This document shows, one piece after another, positions 49,769 through 56,048 of a stretch of DNA of 56,048 nt; position 1 is the stretch's first letter; each line of letters starts with the position of its first letter. The notes beneath the pieces were generated by a model. It was given only the letters and a program-made list of their open reading frames with translations, did no database searches and was not told the DNA's origin. Made by a program: the position numbers and the translations under genes. Origin of the DNA: Mycobacterium sp. UM_CSW (GTDB taxonomy: Bacteria > Actinomycetota > Actinomycetes > Mycobacteriales > Mycobacteriaceae); NCBI RefSeq assembly GCF_000455205.1, contig NZ_AUWQ01000096.1, positions 1-56,048 on the forward strand, written 5' to 3'.

Positions 49769-52642
49769 TCATTCCGGCGGAGTGATGTCCCTTAGAAGTC
49801 GCTCGACAATTAGCTCTTCGACAGGAACAGGTTTGTTTGTTCCTTTATCGAGTACAATCCACTGATCCCCACCACCGGGCTGACCGAATGCCTCTTTCGC
49901 TGGACCATGTTGAACAATCCAATCTTTGCCGGGAGGGACTTCTCGGCCTGTGCCTTCGAACAGATGGTATTGCGTGGCAAGACCGGGCGGAGTTGCGCGC
50001 TCTGCTAATGGAACTCCCTCAGGCGACAAGAACCCACCCGCATTTGAACCCAGGCGATCGAGGCGGAGATTGGGCGGAATATGACTGGATTCCTCGGGTT
50101 CTCCAGCGAACCCATTTCTGGGAGCTTGAGCATCCCAATCCCACGAGACTTTGCCGTTTGAGCCCTCAATCGTGAACTCTCGTCTGAACTCCTCCACGGT
50201 CCTTCCAGCCAACGGGTCGTACCCATCGAGGATGCTGTGCGGAACGCCTCCATCCATCAATCGCTTGAGCTCAGCCTCAGGATGCTCTACTACACGCAGT
50301 GCATCCTCGGCCGGCAGGGAGTAATCGACACCCGGCACTTTTTTCGGAACTGGTGGCTCCTGAATACCGGCCGCTGCCGCATCTTGGACTTCGCCGCCGG
50401 GGACATCATTCGGGTGCGAGTTATCTTGCTTGCCCGCAGAACCGTCATCTGGTCCATGTTGGATCGGTCGATCATCAGCGGGGTGGCGGGGACCACCGTC
50501 GCGTGACGGACCGGCATCTCCTTGCCAGTGTGCACCGCTCCCTTGCGGCGGCCGTCCGTGCGGACCAACGTCTGGTGGCGCACCGTCACTATGCCCGTGC
50601 CAGCCACCCCCCGGCGGTTCACTTGGTCGACCTCCCGGAAACGTGGAGTGCGGCGCCGCAGACGATGGCGGCGTTGCCGATGAGTGCACTGCGGCCGGTG
50701 CGGGTTCACCGACTGCCTCGCTGGGCGACGCCGACACTGGAGTCGGCGAATGATGCACCAATTGCGGAAAAGTCGAAGGCGCCCGCTCAGCCGCTCCAGC
50801 GGGAACGGATGGCGCATGCGATGCGGGCGCAGTTGCCGGCACCGGCTCACGCGGACTACCCGCGGGCACCGAAGCCGGCTCATGCGGACCGCCCGCCGGC
50901 GCTGATACCGGTTCGCGCGGACCACCCGCCGGCGCTGGCACCGGTTCATGCGGTTGACCACCCACGGGATCGTGCGGACCACCCGGCGAAGCATGCGCCG
51001 GTGCTGGCGCGGTACCGGCCGGATTGCGCGGACCACCCGAAGGCGTCGGCCCTGGCGCGGCAGCCGGCCCGTGCGGCGCACCCGGGGCCACATCAGGCGC
51101 ACGAGGCGCCGGACCGACCGGCGCGTCAATCGGCTTCGGAGGCAACGCAACGGGCTGGCCACCGACCGGAGGCTCGATCTTGGGCAGCTCTCCGGTCACG
51201 CCTTCGAGGTCTTTGGTCAGGCTGCTGCCCTTCCCAGCGATATCGGCCAGTGCGCCACGGGGACCAACGACACCCGCGAGCCCGTCGGCCGCTCTGCCGG
51301 CGGCACGCTCCGCCTGCACAGCCGCCTCGGCGCCGCGCGCGGCCGCCCCCGCACCATCGGCCGCGGCGGCCGCTTCCCCGCCTCCCGGAATGAACAGCGT
51401 CGCGACGTCGAAAGCGTTTTCCCCGAGCCCCAATCCTGGGCGAGCGGTACTCCAATCATCAAGGTGCAGAACGCCTTTCAGCTGCTGCAATTGAGCTTCG
51501 CCGGCCTCCTGCGGGTTAATCAGGGCGTTGAAGATGCTTCCCTTCCAGAGGCCTTTGCCAAGCCCCGCCCAGGTCGACGCGGCGCCCTGGGGATCTATGA
51601 GGAACCAGCGCGGGTCGAGGTCCGCCATGGACGTCGCCATCCCGACGGCGCCCTTCAGAACTCCCTCGTTGGCGTTGGCAAAGACATCGAAAACTGTTGC
51701 CACCTGGTTTCCGACCGCGTCTCCCAGAAAGTCTTTGAGCTCGCGGCGCACATACTTCTCCAGCTTGACAACCAGGCCGTCGACGACCCCCAAACCCAGC
51801 TTGATCGCCTGTTCGGACGCCCGGGCTTCCCGCCCCAAGTTGTGCAGCACGTCGTTGACGTCCTTGGCGATCTTCTTGATCTCGTCGAGGGCGTCCCCTT
51901 TCACGATCAACATCAGGTCGTGGCCCAGGTCGGTCAGTGAGCCCAACCGGTTCAGCAGGTCGCGGATCGCGTTCTGTGCCTGCCCCACCTCCTTGGCAAA
52001 ATTGTCGAGCGCGGTCGCAATCTTCGAGGAAGCCTCGAAGATTTGCCCCATCCCGGTGGCGATGTGCGACAACGCCTCGTCGATCTTGCCGCCCTCGGGT
52101 ATCTGCTGCGCAGCCAGCAGCGACTTCGATGCGTTGAGTGCACCCTGCATCCCGATGACCGACGTGGCGAAGCCCCGCCAACTCGCCGCAGCCGCGTGCA
52201 TCCCGGCCACGTCGCCGTCCGGCCACACAGAGTCGACGAACGACTGGACCACCGCCCACAGCAGCGGCGGCGGTTCCCCTTTCCCCCAGGTGCCCGGCGG
52301 GCCGGGCGCCGAGATCTTGGCCGGTTCTGCCGGGGCCTGCAGCACGCCGTCACCGCCACCCAGCGTGGACGCCGCTTCGGCCTTCGAATAGTTCGACGCG
52401 CCCTGCTGTATCAGGGCCCCGCTCTGCCGGCAGGCGTTGACCGCAGCAGCCGCGGCCTTCAACAGCGACCCGGCCGCGTCCTGGTACCCGAGGCCGAACA
52501 CCTCGCCGGCGGCATCTATGCCGGTGTGGGCCGCAAAACCGGCCGTCAACACGGTCAGATTCGCGGCCAGACCGTCACCTGCGGCAGCCACGGCGCTGCC
52601 GGCGGCGAACAGCGCCTCAGGATCAACCGCCAACGGGCCCAC
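49769..52642 (-). CDS. CpnT-like polymorphic toxin with C-terminal TNT domain
   Basis: 957 residues. N-terminal helical WXG/CpnT-like region (residues 1-~430): VDPEALFAAGSAVAAAGDGL, then DSVWPDGDVAGMHAAAASWR, a possible ESX-type export part. A Pro/Gly/Ala/His-rich linker (~490-770) with repeated PAGGPREPV-type units. C-terminal TNT (tuberculosis necrotizing toxin) domain: NLRLDRLGSNAGGFLSPEG, PPGLATQYHLFEG, and AFGQPGGGDQWIV; the Gln of FGQPGGG and the His of YHLF correspond to conserved TNT residues. TNT domains hydrolyse NAD+. GTG 52642 start. No EsxE/EsxF pair adjacent, unlike the CpnT locus of M. tuberculosis. GC falls toward the toxin end. Confidence 0.88.
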   Translation of the reverse strand: MGPLAVDPEALFAAGSAVAAAGDGLAANLTVLTAGFAAHTGIDAAGEVFGLGYQDAAGSLLKAAAAAVNACRQSGALIQQGASNYSKAEAASTLGGGDGVLQAPAEPAKISAPGPPGTWGKGEPPPLLWAVVQSFVDSVWPDGDVAGMHAAAASWRGFATSVIGMQGALNASKSLLAAQQIPEGGKIDEALSHIATGMGQIFEASSKIATALDNFAKEVGQAQNAIRDLLNRLGSLTDLGHDLMLIVKGDALDEIKKIAKDVNDVLHNLGREARASEQAIKLGLGVVDGLVVKLEKYVRRELKDFLGDAVGNQVATVFDVFANANEGVLKGAVGMATSMADLDPRWFLIDPQGAASTWAGLGKGLWKGSIFNALINPQEAGEAQLQQLKGVLHLDDWSTARPGLGLGENAFDVATLFIPGGGEAAAAADGAGAAARGAEAAVQAERAAGRAADGLAGVVGPRGALADIAGKGSSLTKDLEGVTGELPKIEPPVGGQPVALPPKPIDAPVGPAPRAPDVAPGAPHGPAAAPGPTPSGGPRNPAGTAPAPAHASPGGPHDPVGGQPHEPVPAPAGGPREPVSAPAGGPHEPASVPAGSPREPVPATAPASHAPSVPAGAAERAPSTFPQLVHHSPTPVSASPSEAVGEPAPAAVHSSATPPSSAAPHSTFPGGRPSEPPGGGWHGHSDGAPPDVGPHGRPPQGSGAHWQGDAGPSRDGGPRHPADDRPIQHGPDDGSAGKQDNSHPNDVPGGEVQDAAAAGIQEPPVPKKVPGVDYSLPAEDALRVVEHPEAELKRLMDGGVPHSILDGYDPLAGRTVEEFRREFTIEGSNGKVSWDWDAQAPRNGFAGEPEESSHIPPNLRLDRLGSNAGGFLSPEGVPLAERATPPGLATQYHLFEGTGREVPPGKDWIVQHGPAKEAFGQPGGGDQWIVLDKGTNKPVPVEELIVERLLRDITPPE

Positions 52643-52705
52643 GCGCGAAATTCTCGCGGACGGCCCTGCGCGACGCTATTCACCCAGGTCGCAGGGCCAG
52701 AAGAC

Positions 52706-54982
52706 TCACCTAGCGACACGCAACGTGATGCGGTGCCGCCCCGCCGGCACAGCGACGGTCGCCCCGGCCGGCTCACCGTCGAGCTGCACCGATGCGCCGT
52801 CGGGCAGCCCGCCGAGCGTGATCCGCGCGGCCTTGTCGGTGGTGACCGTGATCGTCGACGACGGCAACGCGGCCAGCCCGGCGCGCGCAACGTCGACCGT
52901 GAGGCCGGCGACCCCGCTGAGGCGCAGCGTCAGATACGGCAGCGCGCCGACGGGCCGTCCCACCTGCCAGTCCAGCTCGCTGTACAAGCCGGGCGTCGGC
53001 TCGAAGTTCAAAAGCACGCCGCGGTGGTGTCGAACCGTGTGCGTCGGGTCCGGTCGGGCATACGAGCGCGCGTCGACCTCGGCGACGGCCCCGCGCCGCG
53101 CGGTTACCGAGGGATCGGCGGTCAGCTCCGAGAGCCACCACACCTGGTGCGGCCCGATACCCAGATCCGCGCGCACCAATTGCGGATACCACGCGAACGT
53201 GATGTGTCCCGGATCCGCTTGGCGCAGACCGGTTCCCATGTGGGCGATCGGGTCCTCGAACTTGTCCTGCAGCACCCAGGCGAGGTGATCCTCGAGCGGA
53301 TAGACGGTGAACCGATGGCGGTAACCCAGCCGGTCGAGTTCGAGCACCTGCTCGGCCGCCGACGCGAACGGCACCAGTTCGTCGACCAGGCCGTGGGCGA
53401 TGACGTACGGCAGCCAGCGCGCGTTCACCAGCAACTTCCAGCTGTCACCCTCCCGGGCGCAGGGCGAGTCCAGGTCGAGGTCGGCCGGGATGTCGACATT
53501 GGGAAGCAGCCGCACCCCGCACGCCGGCGGCCCGGCCAGGACCACCGCCTGCGAGAAGACCTGCGGATAGCTCAGCCCGAGCTTGTAGGCCGCATACCCG
53601 CCCATCGAATAGCCGGATATGACAGTGCGATTGGGGTCGGTGCCCAGCTGTTCGGCGACCCGGGCCCACACCTCCCACACGTCGAGCTCCCCGGTGTCGA
53701 AGTACCAGGTCGACGGTCCCCGGGCCAGCGGGGTGACCACCACCGAGTCGCGGCCCTCGCACACCTCGTGCAGCAGCCGCGGGTCAATCGCCGCGAACTG
53801 GCTCTGGCCCAGAGCAAGCGAGTGCAGCAAGAGTGTCAGCGGCAGCGCACGACCCGGGGTGAAAGTGGACGGCAGGCAGACCGAATACGGCTGCACGCGC
53901 CCGAGGAATTGCGGCTTGGTGCTCAAGATGTCGTCGCCCGACAAGCCCTGACCGAGTTCCACCGAGGACGCGTACCAGCGGGTCGACGGGCCGGTGACCA
54001 CCGGCTCGGGCTCGGTTTCGCGGGCCGCAAGCCGGGCCCACGGCACCGTCACCGCGAACGCCGACACGTCGCCATGCGTCAAAGCCGCCGCCTGGGCCGA
54101 GTCCGACCAGAAGTTCAGGTGCGGCGGCTCATGCTCGTTGGTGCGAAACGCGACGTTGTAGACGTTGGGCTGCCCGGGCAGCGCACCGTGTTCGGCGGGC
54201 ACGTCGGCGAATCCGTCCCCCGCCGGGTTGGCCAGCCCGGCGGCCAGCCGGACCGTCCAGCTCCCTTCGGGCTCCAACAGCGACCGCGGGACCTGCGCAA
54301 TAAACGACCGCGACTGCATATCCACGCTGTGCTCGACCGGCGTCGTCGCCTGGGTGGTCAGGTCGATCAACGTGGCGCCCCGCCCCGACAGCAGCAGCGC
54401 CATGTCGATGCCCGCCGAGCGCACGCCCGCCCCGGCCGGCCACTCGGCGGCGGCCGCGCGGGCGGGGCCGGTGTCAAAGGTGAACAGCGCGACGGGCACC
54501 GAGGCGTCCAGCAGGGTGTTCCAGTCGACCCGCCACCAGGTGTGGGTGTCGGTGAGCCCGACGGCGACGCGGAAGATGTCGGCGCCGTTGCGGGCGGCGG
54601 GCCCGTCGGGGTAGACGTAGGTGCCGCGCGGCGGCGCCTGGATTTTCAGGTCCCCGACCGGGATGCCCGTCGCGCCGTGGTCGTCGTAGAGGAAGTCCGT
54701 CCAGAACAGGGCACCGCCGGCCAGCCGGCTCGCACCGCAGGTGCGCGGAAACTCCTCTCCGAACGGCCAATTCGACGGCACGGGCAGCCGCGGCTCGGGA
54801 CGGCGGGCGGCCGGCGGCACGCCTTCGGGCATCCCGTCGGCGACGACGAGCTCGCCGGGCGGCGCCGGCGCGGGCGCCACCGGGTGCAGCACCGCATCGG
54901 CGACATGGCGCGCGATGCGCAGCGGAAGCAGCGTGAGGTCCAGGATCGACACGTCGCCCAACCTACGCGGCGCCACCGTCAT
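52706..54982 (-). CDS. Large serine hydrolase, peptidase S9/esterase-like, with N-terminal beta domain
   Basis: 758 residues. Residues ~60-340 look like a glucodextranase-type beta-sandwich (LFTFDTGPARAAAAEWP; VRSAGIDMALLLSGRG). The hydrolase core starts near 375 (LPLTLLLHSLALGQSQ), with nucleophile GYSMGGYAAYKLGLS (~473) and His/Asp candidates GLVDELVPF and YPLEDHLAWVL. Probably an ester- or peptide-cleaving enzyme; there is no clear signal peptide. ATG 54982. It is between the toxin and pepE; the M. tuberculosis gene at a similar site is different as I recall. Confidence 0.75.
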   Translation of the reverse strand: MTVAPRRLGDVSILDLTLLPLRIARHVADAVLHPVAPAPAPPGELVVADGMPEGVPPAARRPEPRLPVPSNWPFGEEFPRTCGASRLAGGALFWTDFLYDDHGATGIPVGDLKIQAPPRGTYVYPDGPAARNGADIFRVAVGLTDTHTWWRVDWNTLLDASVPVALFTFDTGPARAAAAEWPAGAGVRSAGIDMALLLSGRGATLIDLTTQATTPVEHSVDMQSRSFIAQVPRSLLEPEGSWTVRLAAGLANPAGDGFADVPAEHGALPGQPNVYNVAFRTNEHEPPHLNFWSDSAQAAALTHGDVSAFAVTVPWARLAARETEPEPVVTGPSTRWYASSVELGQGLSGDDILSTKPQFLGRVQPYSVCLPSTFTPGRALPLTLLLHSLALGQSQFAAIDPRLLHEVCEGRDSVVVTPLARGPSTWYFDTGELDVWEVWARVAEQLGTDPNRTVISGYSMGGYAAYKLGLSYPQVFSQAVVLAGPPACGVRLLPNVDIPADLDLDSPCAREGDSWKLLVNARWLPYVIAHGLVDELVPFASAAEQVLELDRLGYRHRFTVYPLEDHLAWVLQDKFEDPIAHMGTGLRQADPGHITFAWYPQLVRADLGIGPHQVWWLSELTADPSVTARRGAVAEVDARSYARPDPTHTVRHHRGVLLNFEPTPGLYSELDWQVGRPVGALPYLTLRLSGVAGLTVDVARAGLAALPSSTITVTTDKAARITLGGLPDGASVQLDGEPAGATVAVPAGRHRITLRVAR

Positions 54983-54987
54983 GCCAG

Positions 54988-56048
54988 CTAGGACGCGGGC
55001 ACCACGATCAACTCGTGCGGCCGGTTGTTGACGGCCAGGGCGCCGTCCTCAGTAACGACGACGATGTCCTCGATCCGGGCGCCCCACCGGCCGGGAAAGT
55101 AGATGCCGGGTTCGACGGAGAAGGCCATGCCCGCCGTCAACGGCAGGTCGTTGCCGGCGACGATGTACGGCTCCTCGTGCACCGACAGCCCGATGCCGTG
55201 CCCGGTGCGGTGCACGAAGAACTCCGCGAGCCCGGCCTCGGCCAGCACATCGCGGGCGGCGGCGTCGACCTGTTCGGCGGTGACGCCGGGACGGACCGCG
55301 TCAAGCGCGGCACGCTGGGCGCGTTGCAGCACCGAATACTGTTGCGCCACATCGGGTCTCGGCTCGCCGATGCTGTAGGTGCGGGTCGAGTCGGAGTTGT
55401 AGCCCGGCTCGTAGGCTCCGCCGATGTCGACGACGACGACGTCGCCCACCTGCAATTCCCGATCCGAATAGCCGTGATGCGGGTCGGCCGCGTGCGGGCC
55501 CGAGCCGACGATGATGAACGCCACCTCCGAATGTCCTTCGGCGACAATCGCTTCGGCGATATCCGCGGCGACGTCGGCCTCGGTGCGGCCCGGCCGCAGG
55601 AACTCCGGCACGCGGGCGTGCACCCGGTCGATGGCCGCACCGGCCTTGCGCAGCGCGTCGACCTCGCATTCCTCCTTGACCATCCGCAACTCGCGCAGCA
55701 GGTCGGTGGCCAGCACCGGCAGCACGCCCAGGACCTCGGCCAGCGGCAACAGGTGCAGCGCTGGCATGGAATCGGTGACGGCGGTCGCGGCGGGTCCGCC
55801 GCCTAACGCCTCGCTCACCAGCCGGTAGGGGTCCTCGCCGTCGACCCAATCCCGTACCGCCAGGCCCAGTTCCGCGACGGCGGACTCCTTGAGGGAGGCC
55901 AGCTCCAGTCGGGGCACCACGATCGTCGCGTCGCCGGTCGCCGGCAGGACCAGCGCAGTGAGCCGCTCGAGGGTCTGCGCCCGCGAGCCGACGAGGTAAC
56001 GCAGGTCGTAGCCCGGGGTGATCACCAGGCCGGCGAGCCCGGCGTCGG
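54988..56048 (-). CDS. pepE: Xaa-Pro dipeptidase/aminopeptidase PepE (5' end beyond window)
   Basis: At least 353 codons visible; the frame stays open to the right edge, reading DAGLAGLVITPGYDLRYLVG, so the N-terminal ~20 residues are outside. Creatinase/prolidase fold: metal ligands in VVDIGGAYEPGYNSDSTRTY (two Asp), HRTGHGIGLSVHEEPYIV (His), FSVEPGIYFPG (Glu) and ARIEDIVVV (Glu). Removes N-terminal residues preceding proline; uses two metal ions. Nearly identical to PepE of M. tuberculosis (Rv2089c). Confidence 0.95.
   Translation of the reverse strand, partial: DAGLAGLVITPGYDLRYLVGSRAQTLERLTALVLPATGDATIVVPRLELASLKESAVAELGLAVRDWVDGEDPYRLVSEALGGGPAATAVTDSMPALHLLPLAEVLGVLPVLATDLLRELRMVKEECEVDALRKAGAAIDRVHARVPEFLRPGRTEADVAADIAEAIVAEGHSEVAFIIVGSGPHAADPHHGYSDRELQVGDVVVVDIGGAYEPGYNSDSTRTYSIGEPRPDVAQQYSVLQRAQRAALDAVRPGVTAEQVDAAARDVLAEAGLAEFFVHRTGHGIGLSVHEEPYIVAGNDLPLTAGMAFSVEPGIYFPGRWGARIEDIVVVTEDGALAVNNRPHELIVVPAS

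Noticed and set aside
52043-54991. Very long plus-strand open frame (about 980 codons)
   Set aside because: It is antisense to the toxin and hydrolase genes, is very rich in Arg/Gln/Gly/Val and has no recognisable domain; a typical high-GC shadow.

Overview
The window is a chromosomal segment of a Mycobacterium, most likely a slow-growing non-tuberculous species. The basis is high GC, a PE_PGRS gene, a PPE gene, a CpnT-like TNT toxin, and gene order that follows the M. tuberculosis Rv2053c-Rv2075c/Rv2089c region as I remember it. Backbone genes, in order, are fxsA, a dienelactone hydrolase, the Rv2061c-type F420 flavin protein, cobN, cobG-cobH-cobIJ, the Rv2067c-type methyltransferase, sigC, cobK-cobM-cobL, the Rv2073c-type SDR, the Rv2074-type F420 protein and pepE (cut by the right edge). 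Together the cob genes cover most of aerobic corrin-ring assembly: CobI/J/M/L methylations, CobG contraction, CobK reduction, CobH rearrangement and CobN cobalt insertion.

Three blocks interrupt the backbone. Block 1 (about 6.3-20.3 kb, between cobN and cobG) holds a serine hydrolase, a broken PIN toxin, a TetR regulator, a CGNR zinc-finger regulator, an HSL-type esterase, another hydrolase, a LysR/SDR divergent pair, and a co-directional run of GMC oxidoreductase, methyltransferase, alpha/beta hydrolase and acyl-CoA synthetase. It ends with a decayed hydrolase-adenylate cyclase. A near-perfect palindrome, ATARCGATCGYTAT, lies upstream of tetR, between the divergent esterase/hydrolase genes and upstream of the GMC gene, which suggests one TetR-controlled catabolic regulon.

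Block 2 (about 25.0-43.8 kb) sits between the Rv2067c-type gene and sigC, where M. tuberculosis has blaC. It is a surface-glycan style island: a methyltransferase-GT61 fusion, a TylF-type methyltransferase, GT4 and GT2 glycosyltransferases, a sulfotransferase, an epimerase fragment, a GSCFA-DUF4214 protein, an SGNH-like protein, and two paralogous giant glycosyltransferases that share a TPR/C-terminal body but carry different N-terminal catalytic domains. One of these ends in a Lys/Ala/Pro repeat tail like a histone H1 or HupB tail. Parts of this block have visibly lower GC. A PE_PGRS gene, a 22-23 bp tandem repeat array and a PPE gene close the block.

Block 3 (49.2-55.0 kb) carries a polymorphic toxin with a CpnT-like N-terminus and C-terminal TNT (NAD+ glycohydrolase) domain, its probable immunity gene, and a large exported-type serine hydrolase.

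The most notable single feature of the backbone is sigC. It lies in frame, with no intervening stop, behind a zinc-anti-sigma membrane module whose first external loop is rich in His and Met, while still having its own ribosome binding site.
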